Position numbers and translations under genes: made by a program. A stretch of DNA of 64,000 nucleotides, taken from assembly GCF_023715885.1 (NCBI RefSeq), contig NZ_JAMBOY010000006.1, forward strand, positions 124,001 through 188,000, given 5' to 3'. Positions 8,723 to 16,206 of this stretch are shown here, in pieces (the stretch's first letter is position 1; each line of letters begins with the position of its first letter). The notes below the pieces were generated by a model, which was given only the letters and a program-made list of their open reading frames with translations, was not told the origin of the DNA and did not search any database. Source of the stretch: Microbacterium hydrocarbonoxydans (GTDB lineage: Bacteria; Actinomycetota; Actinomycetes; Actinomycetales; Microbacteriaceae).

Positions 8723-10510
8723 TCATTCGAACTTGGGAAGCAGTGCGTCCATCGGGGTGGAGGACGGCATCACGCGGTACGTCTTCATGGTCTGCGTCAC
8801 CGCCTTCTGGAAGGCCGACGCGGTCGCCGCGGATGATGTAACTCTAGTCGGCTCATCGAGAGTCACGACGACGACGTACTGCGGATCGTCGACGGGCGCG
8901 AAACCCACCATGCTCGTGTAGTACACGCCCTGCTTGTAGCCGCCGTTGCCGTCCGGGATCTGCGCGGTACCGGTCTTGCTGGTCACGCGATAGCCGGGAA
9001 CCTGGATGCGCTCGGCGTTCCCACCCTGCACCGCGACGTTCTCGAGCATCCGGGTGAGATCCGCCGCCGTCTGAGGCTGGATGATCTGCTCACGACTCGG
9101 TGCGTCGGGGGTGACCACCGAGCCGTCCGGCGCCGTGCACGACTCGACCAGCGAGAGGCCGATCTTCTCTCCGCCGTTCGCGATCGCCTGGTAGGCGCCC
9201 GCGAGCTGCGGAGCGGTCACGGTGAAGTACTGCCCGAAGGTCGTCGTGTACAGCGACTGGTTGTCCCACTGATCCGTGGGGTGCAGGAGGCCGGACGATT
9301 CGTCGGGGAAGCCGACGGTCGTCTCGCCGACGCCGAAGCGCTGCAGATAGTCGTGGCGCACATCGGGGCTCACCATGGTGCCGAACTTCGACAGTGCCAC
9401 GTTCGACGAGTCGATGAGCGCGCCCGCGAGCGTGTACTGGAACGTCGGATGCACGAATGCGTCGTTGATCACGGCGCCGTTCGGGAACTTCTCCTTCGAG
9501 GATGCGGAGACGGTCGGACTCGTCATCGTGACGCCCCCGTTCTCCATGACGGCTGCCGCGGTCACGGCCTTGAAGGTCGATCCCGGCTCGAACGGGTAGG
9601 TGAAGAGCTTGCTGCCCCAGGTGTCCGAGCTCGAGGCGTTGAGATCGTTCGGGTCCATGGTCGGCCACTCGGCGGCGGCGCGGATCTTGCCCGTCGAGAC
9701 CTCGACCACCGTGACCGTGCCGCCCTTGGCGCCCTGCGTCTGCGCCTCCTCCGCGATCATCTGCTGCATGTACCACTGCAGGTCGCTGTTGATCGTCAGC
9801 TGCACGGTGCCGCCGTCGACGGCATCCGTCCGACTCTCACTGCCCGGGATGATGACTCCGTCCTTGCCGGTGCGGTAGCTCTCCTCGCCGTTCGTCGGCG
9901 CGAGGCACCTGTCGTCCATCTTCTCGACGCCTGCCTGCGCCGCCCCGGTGCCGTCGAGGAAGCCGACGACGTTGCCGGCGACCGCGCCGTTCGGATACAC
10001 CCGGGTCTCGCGCTCCTCGAAGTGCAGATACTTCACGCCCTCCGCCTTGAGCTCCTTGAGCTGGATGTACTGCTCGGCGTTGAGGCCCGTCTTCACCTGG
10101 TACCACTGCGACTCGGGGTCGGCGGCGTGCTGCGCCTCGACTCCCGTGCGGAGAGCCTCGGCGTCCACGCCCGTGATCTCGGCGATCCGCTGCGCGGCTT
10201 CCGCCCATGGGATCTTCGGCGGATTCTTGTCGTCCGTCTCGAGCAGGTTCATGACCTTCGGGTCGACGTTGGCGTCGTACACGGCCACGCTCTCGGCCAG
10301 CACGTTGCCGTCCGAGTCCACGATCGACCCACGGTCACCGTAGATCGTGGTGCCGTGCGAGATGAACTCGAGCGACTGCGACACGTGTTCGTCGGCGCGG
10401 ACGATCTGGATGTCGACGAGGCGCACGATGAACGCGGCGAGGATCGAGAGGATCACGGCCAGTGCGACGACCGTGCGTCGCCGCGGCGTCCGGGTGGCTC
10501 GTGTCGTCAT
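8723..10510 (-). CDS. ftsI: Septal class B penicillin-binding protein FtsI (PBP3/PbpB type)
   Basis: Transpeptidase that crosslinks septal peptidoglycan, paired with FtsW. 595 aa: short basic cytoplasmic N-terminus, one membrane helix (about 13-32), a dimerisation domain (about 60-230) and a penicillin-binding domain. Catalytic motifs are complete: STFK with nucleophile Ser311 and Lys314, SSN in IDSSNVALSKFG, and KTGTA with Lys512. Sits between the FtsL-like gene (31 nt upstream) and murF, the standard dcw position. Confidence 0.95.
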   Translation of the reverse strand: MTTRATRTPRRRTVVALAVILSILAAFIVRLVDIQIVRADEHVSQSLEFISHGTTIYGDRGSIVDSDGNVLAESVAVYDANVDPKVMNLLETDDKNPPKIPWAEAAQRIAEITGVDAEALRTGVEAQHAADPESQWYQVKTGLNAEQYIQLKELKAEGVKYLHFEERETRVYPNGAVAGNVVGFLDGTGAAQAGVEKMDDRCLAPTNGEESYRTGKDGVIIPGSESRTDAVDGGTVQLTINSDLQWYMQQMIAEEAQTQGAKGGTVTVVEVSTGKIRAAAEWPTMDPNDLNASSSDTWGSKLFTYPFEPGSTFKAVTAAAVMENGGVTMTSPTVSASSKEKFPNGAVINDAFVHPTFQYTLAGALIDSSNVALSKFGTMVSPDVRHDYLQRFGVGETTVGFPDESSGLLHPTDQWDNQSLYTTTFGQYFTVTAPQLAGAYQAIANGGEKIGLSLVESCTAPDGSVVTPDAPSREQIIQPQTAADLTRMLENVAVQGGNAERIQVPGYRVTSKTGTAQIPDGNGGYKQGVYYTSMVGFAPVDDPQYVVVVTLDEPTRVTSSAATASAFQKAVTQTMKTYRVMPSSTPMDALLPKFE

Positions 10511-10541
10511 GGACTCTCTCCGTCAGATCGTGGTGGTGGAT

Positions 10542-11114
10542 TCAGCGCGTCGTGGGGCTGGGAAGGCCGTCTGTGATCGCCGGTGGCAGTTCCTGCTGCG
10601 TCTGTCCCGCCGCGGCGTCGGAGGCGGCATCATCCGTCGCCGTCTCGGTGACGGGGGCCTGGAGCAGCGCGTTCCCGACCGCTCCTGCGCCGTTGGGGTC
10701 GATCGTCGACATGCCGCCGGCGCCCGTCCCCTGACCGAAGATGGCGCCGTCGCTGAGACGGAGATACGAGGGGGTGCCTGCGACGACCATCCCGAGCGAT
10801 GCCGCCCCCGTCGCCAGCGCCTGCGGAGAGCTGAGACCCGTCAGGTCCTCCTGCAGCGCGTCGGTGCGGAGGTCGAGGTCGTGCTGCTGCGAGGTGAGGC
10901 TGGCGAGCAGGAACGAGTCCTGTGTGATGGCCAGCGACAGACCGATCTGCGCCGCGCCGATCGCCATGGCGCCGGCGAGGGCGACGAGCGCGTACGCCAG
11001 CTTGGGCTTACGACGCCTCGGCGCGCTGGTGACGGGCTGGAGCTGTCGACGCGGAGCGCGTGCCGGCGACTCCCTCTCGACGGTCCGTGGCCGGGCTGCT
11101 GCGGGAAGACTCAT
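10542..11114 (-). CDS. ftsL: FtsL-like septum formation protein
   Basis: 190-aa bitopic protein between rsmH and ftsI. A basic N-terminal segment (about 1-38) is followed by one membrane helix ([21 protein letters not shown]) and a short heptad-like extracellular part ([20 protein letters not shown]) that resembles the FtsL/DivIC coiled coil. The C-terminal 70 aa are Gly/Ala/Thr-rich and probably flexible. FtsL sequences diverge strongly, so the call rests on topology and position. ATG overlaps the rsmH stop by 4 nt (ATGA). Confidence 0.75.
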   Translation of the reverse strand: MSLPAAARPRTVERESPARAPRRQLQPVTSAPRRRKPKLAYALVALAGAMAIGAAQIGLSLAITQDSFLLASLTSQQHDLDLRTDALQEDLTGLSSPQALATGAASLGMVVAGTPSYLRLSDGAIFGQGTGAGGMSTIDPNGAGAVGNALLQAPVTETATDDAASDAAAGQTQQELPPAITDGLPSPTTR

Positions 11115-12046
11115 GCGTCACGCACCTTCTCCGCGGCACGCAGGCGCACGGGGATCGCGCGGGGATTGCGTGCCCGCTCGTCGTCGTCGGCCAGTTCCGC
11201 TCCGCGGGTGATGATGCGGAAGCGCGGTGCGTGCTCGGGCAGCTCGACCGGGAGGCCTTTCGGCGCCGTGGAGGCGGCGCCCGCCGCGAACGCCTGCTTC
11301 ACGAGTCGGTCCTCGAGGGACTGGTACGACATCACGACGATCCGGCCTCCGAGCGCGAGGGAGTCCATGGCGGAGGGGATCGCGTCTGCGAGCACGCTGA
11401 GCTCGCTGTTGACCTCGATCCGCAGGGCTTGGAAGACGCGCTTCGCAGGATGGCCGGCACGCTGCGCAGCGGCGGGTGTCGCCGCGATGAGAATGTCGAC
11501 CAGCTCTCCCGATCGCGTGATGGGCTTCTGCTGACGAGCCTCGATGATGAAACGGGCGTAGCGGCCGGCGAGCTTCTCCTCGCCGTAGCGCTCGAAGATG
11601 CGGCGCAGGTTGCCCTCGCTGTACAGGGCGATGACCTCGGCTGCGGTCAGGCCCTTGGTCTGATCCATGCGCATGTCGAGCGGGGCATCCTTCGAGTACG
11701 CGAATCCGCGATCCGCCTCGTCGAGCTGCAGGGATGAGACACCGAGGTCGAAGAGGATGCCGGACGCTCCCTGCGCGTGGAGTCCGATCTCGTCGTACAC
11801 GGTGTGGACGAGGGTGATGCGATCGCGGAAGCGCGCGAGACGCTCCCCCGCGATGCGCAGGGCGTCGGTGTCGCGGTCGAGGCCGACGAGACGGATGTTC
11901 GGGAACCGCTCCAGGAGCGCCTCGGAGTGCCCTCCCATGCCGAGAGTGGCATCGACGAGGATCGCCCCGTCGCGCTGGAGGGCGGGGGCGAGCAGCTCGA
12001 TGCAGCGTTCGAGCAGGACCGGGGTGTGGATGTCGCGGAGGTTCAT
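11111..12046 (-). CDS. rsmH: 16S rRNA (cytosine1402-N4)-methyltransferase RsmH (MraW)
   Basis: SAM-dependent methyltransferase acting on C1402 in the 16S rRNA decoding centre. 311 aa from the ATG at 12046, with GAGAAAG as a weak Shine-Dalgarno; this start gives the family N-terminus [33 protein letters not shown] is the SAM loop; [21 protein letters not shown], the helical insertion and [15 protein letters not shown] are family hallmarks. Separated from mraZ by a 115-nt untranslated spacer, unusually long for this operon. Confidence 0.96.
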   Translation of the reverse strand: MNLRDIHTPVLLERCIELLAPALQRDGAILVDATLGMGGHSEALLERFPNIRLVGLDRDTDALRIAGERLARFRDRITLVHTVYDEIGLHAQGASGILFDLGVSSLQLDEADRGFAYSKDAPLDMRMDQTKGLTAAEVIALYSEGNLRRIFERYGEEKLAGRYARFIIEARQQKPITRSGELVDILIAATPAAAQRAGHPAKRVFQALRIEVNSELSVLADAIPSAMDSLALGGRIVVMSYQSLEDRLVKQAFAAGAASTAPKGLPVELPEHAPRFRIITRGAELADDDERARNPRAIPVRLRAAEKVRDA

Positions 12047-12161
12047 GATCTTTCTCGGGTGACCTCTGTCTCGGAGACCAGGGCCCTGATCCCCCTCCGC
12101 TTCTCGACCCGGCACCGGGGAAGTGTGTCGGGGCGGGAGCGGCGGGGCATCACAGCCGTGA
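12047..12161 (-). other. 115-nt untranslated spacer between mraZ and rsmH
   Basis: The longest noncoding gap inside the dcw operon. On the transcript it contains short self-complementary segments (ATCACGGCTGTGAT just after mraZ and GTCTCCGAGAC near rsmH). An actinobacterial mraW leader RNA motif is known at this position in some genera, but I cannot confirm that this sequence belongs to it. Confidence 0.3.
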
Positions 12162-12593
12162 TCAGAACAGTCCCGGAATCACCTCCTGCTCCAGGTCGGC
12201 GTAGGACTCCTCGCCGGCGGCGAGGTAGGCGTTCCAGCTCTCGGCATCCCAGATCTCGGCGTGCGCGCCGACTCCGGTGACGATGAGCTCCTTCTGCAGG
12301 CCCGCGTACTGCCGGAGGTGCGCGGGGATGGTGATGCGGTTCTGGCTGTCGGGCATCTCCGCACTGGCTCCGGAGAGGAACAGGCGCATGAAGTCGCGCG
12401 CCTGTTTGTTGGCGAGCGGTGCCTGACGGATCCGCTCGTGCATCGCCTCGAACTCGGCCGTGCTGAAGACGTAGAGGCAGCGCTCCTGGCCACGTGTGAC
12501 GACGATGCCGCCACCGAGGTCTTCGCGGAACTTCGCAGGGAGGATGACCCGCCCTTTGTCGTCCAGCTTCGGAGAGTGCGTACCCAGCAGCAT
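12162..12593 (-). CDS. mraZ: Transcriptional regulator MraZ
   Basis: First gene of the dcw operon. 143-aa DNA-binding protein with two SpoVT/AbrB-like beta folds; it forms ring oligomers and autoregulates the operon in other bacteria. The N-terminus [20 protein letters not shown] matches the first fold; the second copy is [30 protein letters not shown] lies upstream as a Shine-Dalgarno with long spacing. Direct repeats of the MraZ operator type lie 42-67 nt upstream of the start codon. Confidence 0.96.
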   Translation of the reverse strand: MLLGTHSPKLDDKGRVILPAKFREDLGGGIVVTRGQERCLYVFSTAEFEAMHERIRQAPLANKQARDFMRLFLSGASAEMPDSQNRITIPAHLRQYAGLQKELIVTGVGAHAEIWDAESWNAYLAAGEESYADLEQEVIPGLF

Positions 12594-12634
12594 CGGCCAT
12601 CACCCCCTCTTCGTCCGGCCAACTTCGAGGTGCG

Positions 12635-12660
12635 CCCCACTTTACTCCACTTTCCTCCAC
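12635..12660 (-). promoter_or_regulatory. MraZ operator: three 10-bp-spaced GTGG boxes
   Basis: Read on the minus strand: GTGGAG, then GTGGAG, then GTGGGG, each starting exactly 10 nt after the previous one, with AAA before the second and third boxes. This matches the MraZ-binding repeat described in other bacteria (AAAGTG-type direct repeats). A plausible -10, TAGGTT at 12662-12667, lies just upstream, placing the boxes at the transcription start, a position suited to autorepression. Confidence 0.7.
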
Positions 12661-12661
12661 A

Positions 12662-12667
12662 AACCTA
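12662..12667 (-). promoter_or_regulatory. Probable -10 of the dcw operon promoter
   Basis: TAGGTT on the minus strand immediately upstream of the MraZ boxes; it would start transcription within the first box, about 60 nt before the mraZ ATG. No clear -35. Confidence 0.45.
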
Positions 12668-12748
12668 TGGGGAATTGTCCGGAGAGGTCGCGAAAGCGCG
12701 CAGGAGCCTCAGGGCACGGCGAGAGGGACGCGGAATGACGCGGGAATC

Positions 12749-12780
12749 GTGGAGTGGAGGACGGTGGAGGACAAGTGGAG
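12749..12780 (+). repeat. Second cluster of GTGGAG repeats, opposite orientation
   Basis: Four GTGGAG copies on the plus strand, starting at 12749, 12754, 12764 and 12775. They lie 90-145 nt from the first array and in inverted orientation to it. They may be a second MraZ site. No coding sequence overlaps. The rest of 12594-12808 shows no gene. Confidence 0.5.
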
Positions 12781-12808
12781 GAGATTCCACGACAGCGTCC
12801 GGAAATGA

Positions 12809-12843
12809 CGAAGGCCCGGATGCTCAGAGCATCCGGGCCTTCG
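12809..12843. terminator. Perfect 16-bp hairpin terminator after the DUF3040 gene
   Basis: CGAAGGCCCGGATGCT, loop CAG, then the exact complement. Placed 15 nt after the DUF3040 stop and before the mraZ promoter, so it insulates the dcw operon. There is no long U-tract, as is common in actinobacterial terminators. Confidence 0.85.
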
Positions 12844-12857
12844 AGAAGGAGACGAGG

Positions 12858-13232
12858 TCAGCGACCGTCTTGGCGGCGATCCCAGCGATCGTTCATGCGG
12901 TCCATGAAGGAGGCCGATCCGCGCGCCCTCTTCGGGGCGCGCTCGGTCGGCGTCGATGAGGTCGAGCGTCGCACGGGGGTGACGGCGAGCATCACGCCCC
13001 CCAGCATGGCGGCGAAGCCGATGACTCCCACCACGACACCCCATACGTCGCCGAGGATGACACCCACGATCAACCCGCCGACACCGGCGAGGAGCAGAAG
13101 CGCCCCGTAGACGAGATTGCGATAGCTGAGTGCTCGGTCGCCTGACGGCGCACTCACGACATCGGCGTCGTTGTGGAGGAGATGGCGCTCCATCTCGTCG
13201 AGCAGACGCTGCTCCTGTTCGGAGAGTGGCAT
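12858..13232 (-). CDS. DUF3040 membrane protein
   Basis: 124-aa actinobacterial protein of unknown function, usually encoded beside the dcw operon (Rv2169c position). N-terminus MPLSEQEQRLLDEMERHLL is the family hallmark; two membrane helices follow (about 40-60 and 62-82). The basic C-terminus ends FMDRMNDRWDRRQDGR. GAGGGGGA precedes the ATG, and a -10 (TAGAAT) lies about 28 nt upstream of the start. Membrane location is inferred from hydrophobicity; the role is unknown. Confidence 0.88.
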   Translation of the reverse strand: MPLSEQEQRLLDEMERHLLHNDADVVSAPSGDRALSYRNLVYGALLLLAGVGGLIVGVILGDVWGVVVGVIGFAAMLGGVMLAVTPVRRSTSSTPTERAPKRARGSASFMDRMNDRWDRRQDGR

Positions 13233-13259
13233 TTCGTCCCCCTCGGGTATGGTCTCCTC

Positions 13260-13265
13260 ATTCTA
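13260..13265 (-). promoter_or_regulatory. -10 element of the DUF3040 gene
   Basis: TAGAAT on the minus strand 28 nt upstream of the ATG; it predicts a leader of about 20 nt containing the ribosome-binding site. Confidence 0.5.
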
Positions 13266-13316
13266 CGCGCGGTATGAGGTCGCGGGCTAGTGAGCGGGCC
13301 CCTCATTGGCTTTACG

Positions 13317-13322
13317 TATGCT
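13317..13322 (+). promoter_or_regulatory. -10 element of the polyprenyl synthase gene (leaderless)
   Basis: TATGCT followed by 7 nt and the GTG start, the same spacing as other leaderless promoters in the window. Its ATG is inside the -10 itself, which argues against using that ATG as the start codon. Confidence 0.6.
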
Positions 13323-13329
13323 GGGAGTC

Positions 13330-14418
13330 GTGCCGACCCCTCCCCTCGTGCCCGATGCGGTGGCCGCCCGCCTGCAGACGTTCCTCGACAGGATGCGCGC
13401 GGAGGCGATCGTCTACGGACCGGATGCCGCGGCCCTCGTCGAGTCCGGTGCCGACACCCTCGTCGGCGGGAAGCGGCTGCGTGCGCGTTTCTGCCACGCG
13501 GGGTGGCGAGCTGTGGCCCGTCACCGCGACCGTGGAGCGGGCGAGCACGATCCGCTCTGGGACGTGTGCGCGGCGCTGGAGATCTTCCAATCCGCCGCGC
13601 TCGTGCACGACGACATCATCGACAACTCCGACACCCGTCGCGGACGTCCGGCGGCGCACCGCGCGCTGGAGGCGTCGCACCGCGCGGCCGGATGGACAGG
13701 CGACGCCGCTGCGTTCGGCCGCTCGTCGGCGATCCTGCTCGGCGATCTGCTCGTCGCCTGGAGCGACGATCTGTTCGAGGAGGCCGTCGCCTCCCTTCCG
13801 CATGCCGCGACCGTGCGCCGAGAGTATGCCCGCATGCGGCGCGACGTCACGGTCGGTCAGTTCCTCGACATCGCCGAGGAGTCGGCATGGAGTGTGAACG
13901 CCACCGAGTCGCACGTCGAACGCGCCCTGCGGGTGGTGTCGCTGAAGTCGGCGAGATACAGCATCGAGCAGCCGCTCGTGCTGGGCGCGGCGGTGGCGGA
14001 GGCCGATGCGAAGCAGCTGCGCGCGCTGCGTTCGTTCGGGCACCCGGTGGGCATGGCGTTCCAGCTCCGCGACGACGTGCTCGGGGTGTTCGGCGATGCG
14101 GCCGTCACCGGGAAGCCGGCCGGAGACGACCTCCGGGAGGGGAAGCGCACGGTTCTCGTCGCGCTGACCAGGCAGACGCTCGACATCTCTGCGCGCAACC
14201 TGTTCGACGAGATGCTCGGCGACCCCGAGCTCACCCCCGAGCAGATCGGCTTTCTGCAGGCGACGATCTCCGAGTCCGGAGCCCTCGAGCGCGTGGAGGC
14301 GATGATCGACGACTACGCGAAGGAGGCCGACCGTGCGCTCTCGGGCGCACGTCTCGACAACGCCGCCGTCGGAGACCTGCGCGACCTCGCCCGCGCGGCG
14401 ACGGTGCGCGCGGCCTGA
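13330..14418 (+). CDS. Polyprenyl diphosphate synthase (IdsA/GrcC family)
   Basis: Trans-isoprenyl diphosphate synthase that condenses isopentenyl diphosphate with an allylic primer, feeding menaquinone or carotenoid side chains. 362 aa from the GTG at 13330 (leaderless -10; upstream ATG and TTG codons are possible but less likely). Motifs: GGKRLR (46-51), first Asp-rich motif DDIID (94-98) and a second block QLRDDVLGVFGD followed by GDDLREGKRT. Bulky residues before the first Asp motif (QSAALVHDD) do not fix chain length for me. Syntenic with mycobacterial idsA2 (Rv2173). Confidence 0.9.
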   Translation: MPTPPLVPDAVAARLQTFLDRMRAEAIVYGPDAAALVESGADTLVGGKRLRARFCHAGWRAVARHRDRGAGEHDPLWDVCAALEIFQSAALVHDDIIDNSDTRRGRPAAHRALEASHRAAGWTGDAAAFGRSSAILLGDLLVAWSDDLFEEAVASLPHAATVRREYARMRRDVTVGQFLDIAEESAWSVNATESHVERALRVVSLKSARYSIEQPLVLGAAVAEADAKQLRALRSFGHPVGMAFQLRDDVLGVFGDAAVTGKPAGDDLREGKRTVLVALTRQTLDISARNLFDEMLGDPELTPEQIGFLQATISESGALERVEAMIDDYAKEADRALSGARLDNAAVGDLRDLARAATVRAA

Positions 14419-14449
14419 TCCCGAGAAGCCGACGACCTCACGCCGCGGG

Positions 14450-14827
14450 TCAGGCGAGGGTGCGCGCGATGCGACGGACCTCGCTCTTATGGCCGGCGAG
14501 CAGCGCGGCGATCGGCGAACGACCGAGGGTGTCCTCGTCGGCGAGGAGCCAGTCGACGACCTCGTCGTCGGTGAAGCCCGCATCCTGGAGCGCGATGACG
14601 GTCCCGCGGAGCGACGAGAGCGGGTGACCGTCCACGATGAACACCGACGGCACGGCGAAGACGCCGGAGCGGCGCGACCCGATGAGGTAGTGCTCGTCGA
14701 TGAGCCGACGGACGCGGCCGAGCGGCTCGCCGAGTACTTCGACCAGGTCGGGCATCGTCAGCCACTCGGTCGGGGTGGCGCCGTTCTCGGGAAGGTGGTT
14801 CTCAGACTGCTCAGACACGCTGTTCAC
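14450..14827 (-). CDS. Rv2175c-family DNA-binding protein
   Basis: 125-aa protein of the Rv2175c family, a winged-helix DNA-binding protein known in M. tuberculosis as a PknL substrate. LTMPDLVEVLGEPLGRVRRLIDEHYLIGSR is the helix-turn-helix part; PSVFIVDGHPLSSLRGTVIALQDAGFTDDEVVDWL is the family C-terminal domain. I chose the GTG at 14827 because GGAG lies 8 nt upstream; an earlier in-frame ATG at 14890 lacks such a site. Convergent with the polyprenyl synthase and divergent from the LysM gene. Close to pknL as in mycobacteria. Confidence 0.85.
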   Translation of the reverse strand: MNSVSEQSENHLPENGATPTEWLTMPDLVEVLGEPLGRVRRLIDEHYLIGSRRSGVFAVPSVFIVDGHPLSSLRGTVIALQDAGFTDDEVVDWLLADEDTLGRSPIAALLAGHKSEVRRIARTLA

Positions 14828-14895
14828 TATCTCATCTCCTCGAGCCGGCCGCTCGCGCACTGTCAGAATCACTTCCGTCACATGCGTCACTCTTG

Positions 14896-14924
14896 TTGAC
14901 TTCTGTCTACACCCGTGTCAGCGT
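14896..14924 (+). promoter_or_regulatory. Possible promoter of the LysM gene
   Basis: TTGACT, 17-nt spacer, CAGCGT; the -35 is perfect but the -10 is poor. TAGGCA at 14924-14929 is an alternative -10. The 124-nt divergent gap also carries two GTCAC words 10 nt apart (14876-14890), a possible operator for the adjacent DNA-binding gene. Confidence 0.35.
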
Positions 14925-14951
14925 AGGCAGACGCCGAACAAGGGGGAAGCC

Positions 14952-16127
14952 TTGAGACAGCCACTCGCACGCCGTCGCGCCCGATATCTGCAGATCGGGG
15001 TGCCCGCCGCGGTGATCGGATCCCTCACCGGACCCCTCGCGGTCGTTCCGGCGCAGGCCGACACGACCGTCCCGATAGAACGGATGCAGGGTCCCGGCCG
15101 GATCGTCCCCGCGACCACGACGCCCGCCAGCTACGTGGTACAGCCCGGCGATACCGTCTCGTCGATCGCTCGACAGCACGGTCTCCGCACGGTCGACGTC
15201 CTCGCCTGGAACGGGCTCACCTGGCGATCGGTCATCTACCCCGGCCAGTCGCTGACCCTCAGCGGGACGACCGCCGCCCCTGCGGCTCCGGTGTCGGTCA
15301 CCACCGCGCCCGCGGGCGCCTCGCACGTCGTCGTCAGCGGCGACACGGTCTACGGCATCGCGCAGAAGTACGGCACCACGGTCGACGCCGTGCTCGCGGC
15401 GAACGGCCTCACGCACTCCTCGATCATCCACCCCGGCCAGACTCTCGCGGTCTCCGGCGCCCCCGCGCCCGCCGCCGCACCGCCCGCGACTCCCCCGCCT
15501 CCGGCCGCGACGCAGACCCATGTCGTGGCCGCGGGAGACACGCTGTTCGGCATCGCCCAGAAGTACGGCACGACCACGGCCGCGCTGTTCGCCCTCAACG
15601 GCCTGTCCACGGGGTCGATCATCTATCCCGGGCAGAGCATCGCCGTCGCCGGAGCCCCGGCGCCGGCACCGGCGGCAACTCCGGTGCCGGCGCAGGCCGC
15701 GTCCTCGCAGTCCGCTGCGGCGCTGGACGCCGAGCAGGTCGGAAACGCAGCCCTGATCATCCGCATCGGCAGAGAGCTCGGCGTCTCGGATCGCGCGATC
15801 GCGATCGGACTCGCGACCGCGATGGTCGAGTCGAGCATGCGCAACCTCTCCTGGGGTGACCGTGACTCGCTCGGCCTCTTCCAGCAGCGCCCGAGCACCG
15901 GATGGGGGTCTGCGGAGCAGATCCTCGACGCCGACCGCAGCACACGCGTGTTCTTCGGCGGCGCCGGCGACCCCAATGGTCAGTCAACTCGCGGCCTGCT
16001 CGACATCCCCGGCTGGGAGTCGATGCGCTTCACGGATGCCGCGCAGGCCGTGCAGATCTCCGCCTACCCCGAGCGCTACGGACTCTGGGAGACCCAGGCG
16101 TACCAGTGGCTCGCGCAGTACGGATGA
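14952..16127 (+). CDS. Secreted protein with three LysM repeats and a lytic-transglycosylase-like domain
   Basis: 391 aa from TTG 14952, preceded by AGGGGGAAG. N-terminal signal peptide (basic RRRAR, hydrophobic 13-32, cleavage probably after AQA about residue 36). LysM repeats at about 60-104, 124-169 and 189-236, each with a GDT core and YPGQ/HPGQ ending, joined by Ala/Pro linkers; LysM binds peptidoglycan. The C-terminal domain from about 259 has AMVESSMRNLSWGDRDSLGLFQQRP, resembling the actinobacterial lysozyme-like domain with a Glu in AMVES. Likely a wall-bound hydrolase. It sits between the Rv2175c-like gene and pknL. Confidence 0.85.
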   Translation: MRQPLARRRARYLQIGVPAAVIGSLTGPLAVVPAQADTTVPIERMQGPGRIVPATTTPASYVVQPGDTVSSIARQHGLRTVDVLAWNGLTWRSVIYPGQSLTLSGTTAAPAAPVSVTTAPAGASHVVVSGDTVYGIAQKYGTTVDAVLAANGLTHSSIIHPGQTLAVSGAPAPAAAPPATPPPPAATQTHVVAAGDTLFGIAQKYGTTTAALFALNGLSTGSIIYPGQSIAVAGAPAPAPAATPVPAQAASSQSAAALDAEQVGNAALIIRIGRELGVSDRAIAIGLATAMVESSMRNLSWGDRDSLGLFQQRPSTGWGSAEQILDADRSTRVFFGGAGDPNGQSTRGLLDIPGWESMRFTDAAQAVQISAYPERYGLWETQAYQWLAQYG

Positions 16128-16194
16128 GCCTGTTCCGGGCAAACGCGCAGGAGCAGAGGGCGAGCCGCTCCCCGAGCTTTCAGGCAGTCATCAA

Positions 16195-16200
16195 TAGAAT
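16195..16200 (+). promoter_or_regulatory. -10 element of pknL (leaderless)
   Basis: TAGAAT followed by 6 nt and the GTG start of pknL; no Shine-Dalgarno is present, so a leaderless transcript is likely. Confidence 0.6.
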
Positions 16201-16206
16201 CTTGAC

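Noticed and set aside
14828-14951. ydaO-type (c-di-AMP) riboswitch before the LysM gene
   Set aside because: Such riboswitches often precede wall hydrolases in actinobacteria, but the whole gap is only 124 nt, contains the promoter, and shows no matching conserved stems.
15129-15660. Repeated DNA in the LysM gene considered as a CRISPR or mobile repeat
   Set aside because: The repeats are imperfect, about 195-200 nt apart and in frame; they encode LysM domains.
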